The position numbers and the translations under genes were made by a program. Positions 1 through 13,093 of a DNA stretch of 64,000 nucleotides are shown piece after piece; the first letter of the stretch is position 1; each line of letters opens with the position of its first letter. The notes under the pieces were generated by a model. The model was given only the letters and a program-made list of their open reading frames with translations. It made no database searches and had not been told where the DNA came from. Source of the stretch: Thuidium tamariscinum (lineage: Eukaryota; Streptophyta; Bryopsida; Hypnales; Thuidiaceae); assembly GCA_947034885.2 (NCBI GenBank), contig OX344758.2, positions 808,501-872,500 of the forward strand, given 5' to 3'.

Positions 1-1107
1 AGAATAGTGCACTTAATGGGGGTCTGTATAAGGAACCAATACTAAATAAATATCTACCTTCAGTGTACTGTACATCAATAGTTATTGAAGTAATCAGGGG
101 CTGTGCATGTATTATGTTTCAAATATCTCCAGTTTTCCAGAAGTCGTCCCTTGTATTTTTGGGTCCCCTCAAGACCCTATTCAGTGTAGTGGTGGGTGTG
201 CACTTTCTCCGTCAGTGTGAATCGACGACTACGCACTGAACGCGTACGCAGTGTGACTGCGTCTCCTATTTTGTGGTTTTATATATAACGTCCTCCCCGC
301 TCCCAATGGCGAGCCCGCCTACTCGATCGAGAGAATACACGCCTGGACAAGTTCATCTTCTGAAGTTGGTCAAACAGTCTTTCTTCCGAGAAGGGCATTC
401 GTGATCGATCCTCACCGGGGGAGTTCCTATGTTGCCCCTAACGCTGCGACAGACATTTCGAGTTGAAATGAAATTGTCGGCATGCAATGAGATGATATAT
501 ATATCATCTTGCGAAGGACCCTGCATTATCCTTTCCATACTTGAGCTCGGCAGACTCGCTTGGATGCTGCAAAAACTCTTTCACGGTCCGCTGACGCCTG
601 TACTTCTTGTCCGTGTACGTACGAAGAATCAACATCGTCGAAGCTTTAATTACCGTAACTAGCTAGTCGGTAGCAGTTGACGTTAGTGGTGTAGCAGCTG
701 ATTCACACGCGAACGTTGCCATCCCACCTTCAGGCGAGGAGAACGTCGAAAACAGTTACTTTAGTACTCCGTAATATTCAGTGCTGGCCTGCAAGCTCCT
801 GGTCAATCTCTCCTTAGAGGCTTCACCCTGGCCTTGAAACTCGCAAGCAACGGCCCCAGTTCTTAACATTTGGACCCGATTTCATACAAGGACAGCCGTG
901 GAAGTCATATTTAACGAAAGCACTTTTAGTTATAGACTCTCATTCAAATATCTTTTAGCGTACTAGCTTCTCGGTGTGACGAGTAATAAATTCAAGCTAC
1001 GATCGATCCTGGCCAGCGCACCTGTCTACGTGCGCTCCAGGCTGAATTCATATACAGCAGCTGTGACCTGAGCGGAGGAGCTAGCTGTGAGGTAGGCGAG
1101 GCTGGCT
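1..1107 (+). promoter_or_regulatory. 5' flank of kinase gene A
   Basis: This stretch is more GC- and CpG-rich than the rest of the window, with many CGATCG and ACGT-type words, as expected of an undermethylated promoter. A TATA-like run (ttttatatataacg) lies near 278-291, about 820 bp before the ATG, so a long leader or a different start is possible. A perfect 18-bp palindrome lies at 491-508, and inverted arms AGCGCAC/GTGCGCT lie near 1016-1038. No convincing coding exon was seen. The transcription start cannot be fixed from sequence. Confidence 0.35.
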
Positions 1108-4100
1108 ATGGCTCATCTAAAAATGGTGGGAGCGGTGCTGCTACTTTCCTTCTTCTTTCCTCTCATCACCCAGGCCCAATCGCAGGATGAACGGTATTAT
1201 GTACGCCAACGTGAGGATTGCAATTTTCCAGAATTCTCTTTGTCTTGATGTCGTGCGTCTCTCTTGTGGTAGCTCGCTTTTCAGGTGAATCGATCGATGC
1301 GGGAGCACTGTTCTGTATCGATGTCTTGTATAGATGTACGTGGAATTAATTAATATGCATGCAAGTTGCCGAACTTGGCAGCCCTCATCACTGGCAACGT
1401 ACAGACATCAATCCCTTCTGAACTAGCTTGCTCCTGAGTTGTTGAATTGTTGAAGAAGCATGCTGAGGGGAGTTTGGAGCGCAGGTCACCTGTGCGTCTT
1501 CTCAACAAATATTTATTCAATAGTTACCGAATGATACGTGGGCCTGCATGGAGCTAGTAGACGTTTGATTGTGACTGTCGGTCGGATTAGAGATCAGTTC
1601 CGTAGATCTATTGGTTAAATGACGAAAAGTAAAATCCTATCTCATTAATAAATGACCAATGAAGTGGGTAAATAATTAGTGTACTTTACTATGTGATAAA
1701 TCTGTCGTTCGTTCGTGAGTTTCGATCGGCGCTTCTTCTCGCTAAGTCAAGCATGGAGATCTCCTGAGCTCTGGCTAATTTCAAGCTTAGCAAAGGCTCT
1801 GATCGATTGAGTGCTTTGTCTGTGTGCATGTGGTGGGACCTGCTAGTGGATGCCCTGCAAGAGCTTTGGGCAAACTGGAGCCAGAGCACTCCCAACCTGG
1901 GCAGCAATTTGGCGGGCTGGAGCTCCACTCAAAGATACCCTTGCTCCGAAAGCGTTTATGGATCCACTACACCCAACTGGCGAGGGATACAGTGCCTAAA
2001 TGCTACCGTTGTCAACGAAACTTACCAAACGTTCATCATTGGCTTGTAAGTTGGAGATCATCTTAACTTATTTAGTCTGAGTTTATTCCTCAGCTAGCCT
2101 TTGGACATGGCCAAGCTCAGGAAAACCCGTTTTGTGCAGTCCATGAGTTGCTTGTTCAATTCGATGTTTGCCTAGCTCAGGGTTTGTCGACCTTCAGCAT
2201 TTGTGCTGGTGATGTGGTCAATAGTTTAGGACCCGTCTGAACCAAGCAGCTCCAATTAGGTAGCTTGGGTCTGAAGACATTAATTAATGGTACCTCCGAT
2301 GTACCCCAAATCCCAAAGGCCGAAGTAAGTAACAGGAAATTCGGCAGGCGGGAGCATACGATAGCTAGCAAACTGCCTGCTTCGAACGATTAATAAAGGC
2401 ACAATTAGTGTACTTAATTGTTGAAAATCGGGAAATTAGGCTAACTGATGGAAATGTTCAAATGTAAATCCAATGTCATTTAGTGAGTGAGTACTAGAGA
2501 CAAAATTGTCAGGTGACGTTCATTTGGCCGAATAACTACTGATTTCAGTTAGATAAAATTGCTACTTGGTGTGAGTGGGGCCTGCATCTAGATACCAGAT
2601 TTCAATAGGTCCTAGAAACTTAAGTGGGTTGGTTCTGTCTCCACTTGATTTGTGGTGTAGAATCTAGCTCGTATGATGATGGTGAAATGGACTTAATTGC
2701 AGGAGCCTCCATAATGCATCAATTGAAGGCAGTTTACCCCGGGCGATTGGAAACATCTTTTCTCTGTCCACGTTGTAAGTAATTCTCAGAACCCCTGGAG
2801 CCGAGTCATTTATTTTATTGCTTCCTATTGAGAGAGGTTAGGATACTAATTTACCAAGTTACCACAGATAGGTTATGAATATGCGAGCGAACTTTCACTT
2901 CCATGGCATTGACAGAAATCCTTGCATGCTGCAGAGAGTTGACTGGAAATTCAAAGTTGACTGGACCTCTTCCTCCAGAAATTCAATATCCCTATATAAA
3001 TACACTGTAAGCTTCTCTTGCTTGTGATTGTCCTGCATACACTGACTTACTGCAGAGATTACATGGCCTCCAGGAAGTTCACATGCATATCCCTAAACCA
3101 CTTTTATCATGTAAGGTAAAATAACCCTTTCTGGTCTAAATTTGGAATTTGCCTTCATGTCATTGCTGACAATTTTCAAAAATTTTCCCACATTAAGATA
3201 AGTGTGAGAAATTGCAAGAACAATTGAAAATATATATTTTTCAACAAAGTATGAATTTATTATGCATTTTTTAAAAGTGTTCAGCACAAAAGAGTCTGTA
3301 CACTAATGCAATTGTCTCCATAATGCTCACATTACTCTCCTAAAACAACCACAATATTTTTTAATATAAATTTTTTTTAAAAAGCACTTTCTACAATGAT
3401 TTACACGTACTGAAATAGTTGGATGTTCTTAATGAGGTCATTAATCACTTCATTAGTGTTTGTTAAGACAATATTTGTCGTCTAAACAATAATCATGGAG
3501 TCATTAGGTGTCTGTCATGGGTCATTTGACTGCAATAAGCTGTTTTACTTTAGAGGGTATTACGTTCGTAAAAGGAAACACGATTTACTTGAACACCCTA
3601 GTTGAGTGGTTCTAACCGAGGTTCTAACAATGTTATATCTGTCTCATTCGGTGCTGTGCTTCAGGGATCTCCATGACAATGCATTTAACGGAAGACTTCC
3701 AGACCTCCCAGAACTTTTCACTATTTTGAATGCGTAGGTTTTGATTACGTAATTGCGACATTCAATACTACTTTCTTAAAGAATTGGCCTACTCTTGAAG
3801 CTCAAAAATTGGAGTCCGCAATGTGGTCACAGAATTGGCTTCAACTTAGTTATAATTTTCACTGATGTGTGCATGTGGACTTCTTAACAGAGATTTGAGT
3901 GGCAACCAGTTTGGTGGGGAATTTCACTCTCAAATTCAAACATGGCATTATCTCCAGACTCTCAACCTGGCTAGGAACCAATTCAGCGGTACCTTACCAA
4001 CAGATGCTTTTACAAACATGACACAGTTAGTATCCCTGTAAGAATCTGGCATGGATGCTTCAATTCATTTGTGACTTACCATCCCAAGTTTCGAGTGTCC

Positions 4101-7100
4101 AAAGATGCTTCCATATCGTTTTGCACAGATTCTTCTTCAATCTGTACTTGTCCATTGCGACATGTTATCTGTCAGCGTGTTAACTCTACGTACTTGCTTA
4201 CTCGAGTTGGCCACCGTACCTTCTCAATCGCTTATCCTTGTTCTTGAAAACCAAGGTTCTGGATTGCATTGATCCATTGATGGTATTTGGCGAGTGATAG
4301 TCGGATAATGCAGGGACCTATCGACGAACAATCTCACCGGACAGTTGCCAAATCTCACTAGGTGCCGGAATTTAGAGTCTTTGTAAGTGCCATTACTGAT
4401 TTTAATCATTTGAATTATCAAGCAACAATATTTCAATTGTCTTCCATGCTCACAGGCAGGTATGTCACCTCCATTCCCAATTCTTTAGGTAGGGCGATCA
4501 ATCTCAATGAGAACACAGATGAAAGAAAACCAAATTCTCCTGAATTGATCTGTAGTCATTAGTAAACTTCAAGGTCAGAGTTTTCCTGATTATAATTTGA
4601 GAGAAATTCTATTCTAACTATTCAGCTGATTGATCTTCCACGCAGCGTGTTGTCCAAATTCCTTCCTTACCAACTCCATTTTCGTTCCTCGATTTACATG
4701 CATGCATGTCAAGGCTCAACAAAAAGAATCCCCCTAATCAAGGACCCCACGTTGCCATTCACAGGATACTGTCGAACAATAGCTTCAATGGTTCTCTGCC
4801 TGATCTGAAGATGCTCCCTAATTTGTACACTCTGTAAGTTTCACTCCGGCTGATGCACTACTTAATATTCATGGAACATATTAATTGCATGATTTCAAGT
4901 CACAAGAAATTTTCATCAAAAAAGAATTAATCCTTTAATATCTTAATTACTGCTTTTTTTGAAATTCAGGCTCTGTTGAAATAGTAGTACAAACTTATTC
5001 TTCATAATCTCTGGCACGTACCGCTTATATGATAAGAGTGCATATTGCAGGAAATTGGCCTACAACTACCTTACAGGAAGTTTTCCATTGTCCTCATACT
5101 TTAACACTGGCCTCGATAGCACTCTTTCAGTACTGGACCTATCCGGCAATCAATTCACAGGATTTGACCCCCGCTGGAACGGCTCGGATCTGACTTCCCT
5201 CAAGGAACTGTAAGTTCACGACCCAATTTTCTTATCCCAAAACTTACTGAGAATTGCTCATTCAAAAGGAAATAGTGACAACTACGTTGTACGTACAGGG
5301 CATTATGTTTGAGATTCAATTGCTCAATTTGTGACTGGCTATGGCAGGTATCTTGATAACACTGGCATCAGTGGAACTCTCGACATCACTCAACTTATTG
5401 AGGGAGGGTTAGTTCACAGTCAGTTGGAGAATAAATCAGTTGGAGGGCTGGACACATTGTCAATGATGAACAACAGTATTAGCCATGTGATTTACAATCA
5501 CAAAAGCATTGAAAATATCACGACACACATCAGGTGAATCCGGACACCCACCCAAATGGTTTCAATGTTTCACGACTTCATTGGTTTCACTCTTTTTGAA
5601 AGATTACTAAATTTGAATGTGTACTGTACAGTAAAATGCCTCGGGCGCTACTCCCATAGCTTTGCAATTAATTTGACACTGAAGTTTCTTCAATTGAGGA
5701 CTTTCATCATTTTGCCCTTGTCTGTTTTCTAATGTTATTTTGCACTTGCACAGACTGCAAGGCAATCCATATTGCCGAAAGGATGCCGATGATGGTACCA
5801 GATGTTTTTGTGAACACTACTGCAAATATCATGGTAAAAGAGGAAGCAAGAGTACCTACTCTCAACTCACAAAGCATTTCATTTCATTGTTACTATTCTT
5901 GGAACACTTCCTCTTTGATGTGTTCTAACATTTGCACTTTGTTTCAGGTTCTATAAGCAACAAGAAGGCTGTTGTTTTGATAGCAACTCTTTCCAGTACA
6001 TTATCAGTGTTCTTCATAAGTACATTATCAGTGTTCTTCATAATAGTAGTTGTTTATGTGGTTCTCTATAGAGCCCAAAGATACGAGCGGTATCTCTTTC
6101 TTCAAGTTCAACAAAGTAAGCATATATGAACTCTCATGATGAATTGATTTTGGTTTGCAAGATTGATCCCAGATAGGGTTGCAAACGAGGTTACTTTCAA
6201 AGTGGATTAGCATGTACTCTAATTATGTTGTGTGCAATAAGTATATAGAATATGCCTAATTAATATGTAAATTGCAGAATTTGAAGAGTTTGACGTCAAG
6301 CCTAGGATATTTTCATACAACGAGCTTCGAGTTGCCACGCGGGACTTTCATCCGGACATGAAGTTGGGTGAAGGTGGTTATGGAGTCGTATACAAGGTAA
6401 GATAGACAAAGTCCATTATCACCATGATTTGCAATCCAACTATCTAGGAGCAAACTCCAAAAGGGGCATGTATTTCTTAAAAGTGTGCCCATGTTTTACA
6501 AATCAAATCCAAGTGGAATTTTAATTTTATGATCAAAATTGTAATTTTTGTGAATTTTGAAGTGTAAAGCCTTAAATTACAAAAGTACCCATAGACTAGG
6601 GTCATGAATATCCTAATAACAACCCATAACCACCTTTTTATGTATTTAATAGCATTCAAGTATTCACCAATCATCTATTGACATGTTACCCTACATAACA
6701 TTTATACACTTATTTTGTTAAGTTTCCAAAGAGATTTTGCTCATTTCTAGACAAATTTGGATAGAAGAATGGGTAGAAAACTAGAAATGAGGCATAGTAA
6801 AGGGTGATAGATTTGGGTTGCAGACCAAATTAGGCTCATTCACCTTAATGTACAAGTACTACAAATAATCTTTTACAATGCATTTATCTAATAATTGGAA
6901 AACCTAACATGACACAATTAATTAGTCTATGCTCCAAAATAAGTGTCTCGACTCATTCTAAGCAACTTGGAGAGGTAATTTGGAATTGATACTTGGACAA
7001 TAGTTATTGATTTTGAATTTTGACTTACATCTCTTAGATTCACTATTGCTATTACTTTTATCTATAAATCAAAACAATGATACTAATTTTTAAATGTAAA

Positions 7101-7731
7101 ATTCTAAATATGACTAGTTGGAAAGGAGAGTGAAGGAATAAATTAGTAGAGGTCATTTTTAGAGGCAAAATTTTTGAACTAATAATGAGATTCTTTATGG
7201 TTTGACATACTTAAGGTGAGGTGTTTTTTTTAAATATTTGCACAAGTCAATTTTTGAGACTTAAAAAGTTGAATAAAATAGAAGAACTTTGGAAAATTTG
7301 GATCAGTAAAACATGGATTGTTTGGTGATCAAATGACTTCCTTGATTTTATCCTCATTCAAAAAAAAATTCTTTGAAACACTTAAGGGATAAAGTTGGAG
7401 GTCAAATTATTACATCATCACCTCAGACACATTCCTCACAATTGTTGAAGTGTATGGCATTTTTGTATTTTCCATGAAGTGAACTACAATCTCTTTAGTT
7501 GATAAGCAAAATGATCCTTTTGTAGCCACTTTTAGATCAAATTGCAATTGTTTTTTTGAGTGAGGATATGCACATGGGCACTTTTTGCAGGGTGTATTTC
7601 CAAATAAAAGTACAATGGCTGTGAAGCAACTATTTGTCAAGAACACACAAGATATAGGTGACTTTCTCAATGAAGTTGTCTTAATTACCAGAATGAATCA
7701 CAAAAACCTTGTGAATTTGAAAGGTTGTTGC
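1..7731. repeat. Large duplication, unit 1 (matches 30365-38095)
   Basis: Every base compared by eye, including introns and the 5' flank, matches position +30364. The one difference I found is at 7591 (g here, a at 37955). The unit holds about 1.1 kb of 5' flank, exons 1-13 and the first two thirds of exon 14 of the kinase gene. Its left limit is unknown because the window starts inside it. Its right limit is a sharp break after 7731. Such identity through introns means a very recent duplication or an assembly duplicate. Confidence 0.95.
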
Positions 7732-9922
7732 CTTCGTGAACACCAAAGGTTGTTGGTTTACGAATATGTGGATAACTATGATATTGACCAAGTTCTACTT
7801 CGTAAGTTTCTTCTTCAAACTATTAGAGCAAAATTCTTTTTCCCATTTTCATATAAAATATGTTCAATTCCTATCTTGTGTTAGGTCATAACAACTTGTT
7901 ATTATTGTATAAGATCACTTACTATATTCAATCTTGAGGGCTCATCTTCTATTCAAGGGATTTCTCTAATTAAAATTTCAATAACAAAAGATTGGCCAAG
8001 AACTAATGATTCTACCATAGGTGTGGTAAACTGATAATTGATAAGTTAGGAAGATAGTTTGATGGGCTTTGATTCTTGAGCTTAGAAGGACCTTCTAAGA
8101 TTGTTCCAGAATGTTATGAGTTTGATTCTTAAGCTAGGAAGATTTGTGTTAAGTCAAAAGTATAGATTGAAATTATGGTTATAATTCATTAAAGCTCACA
8201 AAGATTCTATTTCATGCAGGAGGTGAACACAAGTTGCATTTAGGTTGGGTTGTTCGTCTAAACATTTGCCTTGGAGTTGCTCAAGGCTTACATTACTTAC
8301 ATTCCTTGGCTCATCCTAGAATCATCCATAGAGATATTAAAGCAAGCAACATCTTGTTGGACAAAAACCTTGAACCAAAAATTGCAGATTTTGGCTTAGC
8401 GTTGCTCTTTCCAGATGAAAAAAGCCATATTTTGACCCTTAATGTTGCTGGAACACAGTGAGTTGGGAGACAATCTTTTTTTCCTTAGATTTCTTTTTCC
8501 ATTATTTCCTTGTATGTTTGTATACTTACTTTGAACATAGTCACATTTGACGTGTACTTCACTTTTCTTTATTCCTTACTCATTTAGGAATTCATTGAAT
8601 TTGATTCATCAAATTAAAAACACTTGCTTGTAAGATTAACATAAGTTGATTCATACAATTAATAGAATTCATGATTCTAACAAATTTAGCATGTGTGTCA
8701 AATGCAGAGGTTATTTGGCCCCTGAGGCTGTGTCACTTTGCCAACTAAGTGACAAAGTTGATGTTTTTAGCTTTGGTATTTTGTGTTTGGAGGTTTTGAG
8801 CGGTCGACGAAACATAGATAAAGCAAGGCCGTTGGAAGAAGTGAATCTCTCCAAATGGGTACTACACTACACATTTCCTCCAACTTCATTTTTTTTCTAG
8901 TATACAATCACATGAAACGATAATTATAGACATGACTTTCTTAAGCACAACTCTCGTCACAAGGGTTTTTATAGTGTCTATAATAATTGATAATCTTTCA
9001 TCCATCTTATAATTGTATATTTGGATTTGTAACATCCAATGTGTAGAAAGTAAAAGTCTGATTAAGTAAAAATAATTAACAAATGATTTCTAGCCATTGT
9101 ATATCTACAATTTGACCTCTAATATCCAATTACATTAGATGAAATATATCTCCTTAAAGGATTATTTTTGGCCAATTCCCCTTGTTGTTCCCATAGTAGT
9201 GAGTAAATAGTTGACAACAATTAGCTCTTATAAATACAAAAAAAAAAAAAAAAAAAAAAATCGGGGGGCATTGATATTGATAAAAAAAGGTTGAATTTTT
9301 GCAAATAAATAAATAAATTTGACGTGGTCGTCACCCAACCACATCAACTTTCTGATAATCTGTAGTTCATGCAATTCCGCATTGTGTGGAAACTCGTAGT
9401 GTTCTTTTCACTAAAATCTCCTCTAATGATGTGAACAAAGTAAGGTAATATCTATATTTTGTGCATGGATTGATAAGATTCATATCAACAATCTATTTCA
9501 TGTGAATCTATGTATGGCAGGCTTGGAAACTCCATAGCGAGGGCCAGCTAATGGAGTTAATAGACTCCACCTTGATCTTACAACATGATGAAATTCCAAA
9601 AATACAACACCTCATCAACATTGCATTGTTGTGCTTGCAACAAGACCCTGAGCAACGTCCTACCATGGCTCGGGTAGTAACCATGTTGCAAAACGATACA
9701 CAATTAGATGTGGTGGTATGTACGTCTTCAAATGAAGAGGATCTTGACAACATGCGCTTGCTAGCCTTTGGAAACAACAATAGTGAGATCTCCCCTATGA
9801 AAGAAGAATTGGAAAACTGGTCATCAACTTTGTCATTCAATGTTGGTTCCTCAAAAAGGGCTTCAAAGCAATGCAGGGGGAAAGGAGGGATGTTGCAGCT
9901 TAGTGAAATGCGCACCAAATGA
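1108..9922 (+). CDS. LRR receptor-like serine/threonine kinase, copy A (17 exons)
   Basis: Predicted plasma-membrane receptor kinase of 837 residues. Exons: 1108-1210, 1847-2045, 2703-2774, 2935-3006, 3665-3733, 3891-4037, 4314-4382, 4765-4833, 5051-5209, 5348-5533, 5754-5833, 5948-6115, 6278-6396, 7591-7801, 8220-8457, 8708-8858, 9521-9922. All introns are GT-AG and phases agree. Exon 1 gives a signal peptide ending ITQA. Exon 2 is an N-terminal cap with a [22 protein letters not shown] cysteine pair. Exons 3-9 are mostly 69- or 72-bp LRR units joined in phase 2. Exon 11 has the closing cysteine cap (LQGNPYC). Exon 12 is the membrane helix. The kinase has GEGGYG, the VAIK-type lysine (AVK), HRD, DFG and APE. 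It ends LSEMRTK. The kinase resembles the LRR-VIII-2 class (At1g56140 type); the ectodomain looks more like LRR-VIII-1. The ligand is unknown. The residue after APE is Ala, where copy C has Tyr. Confidence 0.88.
9133..9430. mobile_element. Insertion of about 0.3 kb in intron 16 of gene A, possible MITE
   Basis: Intron 16 of copy C reads straight from the ATATCCAATT word to GATGTGtACAAAG. Copy A has about 297 extra bases between these words. The insert begins CATTAGATGA and ends CTCCTCTAATG, a short imperfect inverted repeat. It contains a 22-23-base A run (about 9238-9260) and a CACCCAACCACATCAA word. A related segment with a similar end (CTCCCCTAATG) lies at about 62666-62963. Family not assigned, and no clear target duplication was seen. 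Confidence 0.4.
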
Positions 9923-11640
9923 CATCTAGCAACACCTCTAGAAATCCTTCCCTAAAAAAGAGCTCACCCCTTTCATTGCTTCTTATAGACAGATTACAAG
10001 CTTAATTAATATAGAAAAGTACAGAGATAGTGATAGATTTCAATGCTTAGAATTCTGTTTGAATAACTTTGCCATGGTTTTGAATGGAATTTTCTAGCAT
10101 TAACTGCACTAGTTTGTCGTCAATATTTATGCAATAGATACAATCTGTACATAAAAATAGTTTGAGTTTTTTTACTATATTTAGATATCATGTTTATTTT
10201 GTTTATTATAATGAGGTCTCTTGAATTGTGCATCCCTTTGTACCATTAGAAATCTCTCTACAAGGAAGGATGCAAGGACTTAGTGTTGTGACATTTGGAC
10301 ATATAATATCAAAGATATGGATTTTTAAGTTATTTTTGGATCTTAAATTATCATGAATTTCAAAATTTCTTTGGATCATGCGTCACTTGATTGCATTCTC
10401 GACATTGTTTAAAAGCACTTTGCAAATAAAGATGTATGGACTTTGTTTTGTGGCATTTGAACACATAGTGTCTATTGATTATTTGAGTTATATGCCAATA
10501 GCACAAGTTTACATTAGTGCTTATAATAAAAAAATCATATATTTTTTCTTTTCTTTTTATCATATTTTTTAATTTACTTTACATTGATTTTTTCCTTTTT
10601 GTTTTTTCACTTAATGAATACTAGCACTTTTCTAACAATTATTTTGTTTTATAACATTCATTTGAAATTATTGCTATCTAGGCACAAGGTTTTTTTCTAG
10701 TGATTTGTTGTCAATTTGCACCAAAATAATGGACTCTACACCAAGACTTTAGAACATAATTAGAAATAACTAGGATGAAATCACCAAAAATCTTCAAAAT
10801 AAAAATATCGTGGATGAATTTTTCAAATTGTGGATGAAAATAGAAATATTGATATTTGATATGTGATATATGCTAATGTAATATTTTCTATCCAATATGT
10901 TGATGAATGTTGAAATTAGGAGCATTGCTACAACATTTAATATTACAACTTTGACATTTTGTAAAAAATGAAAAAAAAAAACCTTAACACTATCATTGTC
11001 ATTTTTTCATTACTTTGTTTGTATTGATTCATTGAGCTTTATAACTGACAGTCACTATACATTTGAAGAATTGAAGGATTTCATCTTCTACTATTTTCAT
11101 CTTCAATATTTTTACAAACATTGTACTTCAAAGCTAATAAGATATGCTAATCATAGGTTTTAAACTTTTGCTATTCACTCAAACATCCATCAAATTAGAA
11201 ACCAAAAAGTATTCAGAATATGGTCTTTCATTCTTTTTCAAAAACTTATTCTAAGAATTTTAGATGTTTGAAGTTTGGAAGCCATGCTAATTTCTTCATG
11301 TACCATAGGTTTGTCTCCAGTAATTTGGCTGTAAAGTATGGTGAAACATAGTACCATCTTCAATAAAAATAAGTCTTTTGAACAATTATGGTGAAAATAA
11401 AAGTCACTCAATACACAATGATAACCAATTTCAACAAATCTACGTGCACTTCTTCTATTTTGAAGTACAATAAACAAAAGGCACTTGACAAATCTAGTAA
11501 AATCTTCCATACTCCATCATAGATGTATACCTAGATTTGAAATTAGGTGACAATTAATAATTGTTGACCCTTTTCAAAGTATAATACCAAATTCTAATTC
11601 ACTATAAATTGCAGCCAATCTCAAAATATAACTTCAAGGT
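9923..11640 (+). repeat. 3' flank of gene A, shared with copy C
   Basis: This flank aligns, with substitutions and small gaps, to 46693-48530 downstream of copy C. Shared words include ACTAGGATGAAATCACCAAA and AAAATCTTCAAAATA. The original tandem duplication therefore covered the gene plus about 1.7 kb of 3' DNA. A further diverged scrap of the same flank is near 24430-24550. No coding potential was seen. Confidence 0.75.
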
Positions 11641-13093
11641 TGTAGATGTAATTTTCTAAATATTTTTGAAGTTTTTAAAGATAAAAGACTAATAGATCAC
11701 TTAGAGTTAATTAAAAGTAATATTGAATGAGATTAATGGTTAATAATCATACATATGTAAAAAGGACTAATAGACTATCAGTTAGGAAGGAGTTAGAGTA
11801 GTTAAACTAATTGACTTGCGATTAGTTTGTTAGGCTAAGAACATAAGGACTAATTGACCTTGTTTTCTTTCTCTCTTTGGAATTTGCAGTGATTGTTGCC
11901 TTCATTATAGTTGTGCAGTTCTTCAATGCAATTTTGTCAATTCGTCTACTTGTTTTTGTGCCATACTTTTTGAGCTAGTAATTGGGTGTGTTATTGTGTG
12001 GTTATTCTTTTGTTTTGCTAGGGATTGGCGAGAGTTTGGAGTTGGGACAATTAGACAGGGAGTGGCGTTGTCATTTTGTTCTGTAAGTTTTGTCTTTTTG
12101 ATTAAGTCTATTAGCTGAGACAGTCTATGAGAGACTGTCATATTGGTTTGGTAATTGTTTACAGTGGTTGATAGACTATTAGCCAGAGAATGGTTGGTGG
12201 TTTTTTTTGCAAACTGAAAGAATAAGGTCCAATTGGTTGAGGCCGAGACTGCTATTGAAGAACTTGTGGAGCAGGAGCTGAGTAGTAAAGCTGCAGGTGT
12301 ACAAACCAGCAAGGCAATTAGACAATAAGTTTATATTTACCCATTGTCAGTGTGACTTAGTTGGTTTCTTGAACTTGACAAATTGACAAAGTATTAAGAA
12401 AGTAGAAAATAATGTCGTTCTTTACAAAATGAAGTTGTTTATACTTATTTTGTTGAACTACTAGTGATTGGTATTCAGAGTCAAATAGCTTGGAAAGAAG
12501 AAGAAGTTAAGAAGCCAATGATTGGTGATTTCCTTCGTTTATATTATTAGTCTATTAGTTATATGGCATGAAGTTGATTAATAAACAAAGAGATAACGGA
12601 AGTCAAGTAGACAAAGTTGTGATAGTAATGTCATATTTTATCTTATAATTATATAAAGAAAATTTATTTGGTAAAGACAAATATACTATTCAATTGTGTA
12701 GGGTATTAGCCAGGGATCGGACATATTAAAAATCAACTTGATTACCAGTGATTGGTATTTTGAGTCAATTAGTTTGAGAAAGAAAACTTGGTTGTGCCAA
12801 AGATTAGTTTACTTGTTTGCTAAATTGAAAATTATATAGCTTAAAATAGAACTATGACTAATAGTCTTTGGGTGTGAAACCCAATCTATTAGCTAATGAA
12901 ATGTTGTCCAATAATCTATGAGAGATTTGTTTGAGTGACGCATTTTAATTTTGTATTTGATTTGTTCAATTAGTGATGAGTGACATTGTTCTTTATATTA
13001 TTAATCTATTAGTCATATTGATTGAAGTTTATAAAAATGGAATTAGAAATTTAAAGTCAAATTGACAATGTTGGATAGCAAGATAGACTTCAT
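11641..13093. other. AT-rich non-coding, degenerate internal repeats
   Basis: No gene is recognisable. Variants of the words TTAGTCTATTAG and GATTGGTATTnnGAGTCAA recur, for example near 12470 and 12750, and near 12545 and 13005, suggesting a decayed duplication with spacing of a few hundred bases. Similar wording returns at 63540-63720. Family not assigned. Confidence 0.4.

Noticed and set aside
9238-9260. A run as the tail of a processed pseudogene
   Set aside because: No retro-copied coding sequence precedes it. It lies inside an intron insert with its own ends.
11923-12312. 129-residue minus-strand open frame rich in Thr, Ser and Asn
   Set aside because: No known domain, start context or splice signals. 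It lies in degenerate repeat DNA.
12465-12485. GATTGGTATTCAGAGTC as a primer-binding-like site of an LTR element
   Set aside because: No flanking long repeats or element genes were seen. The word is one of several loose local repeats.
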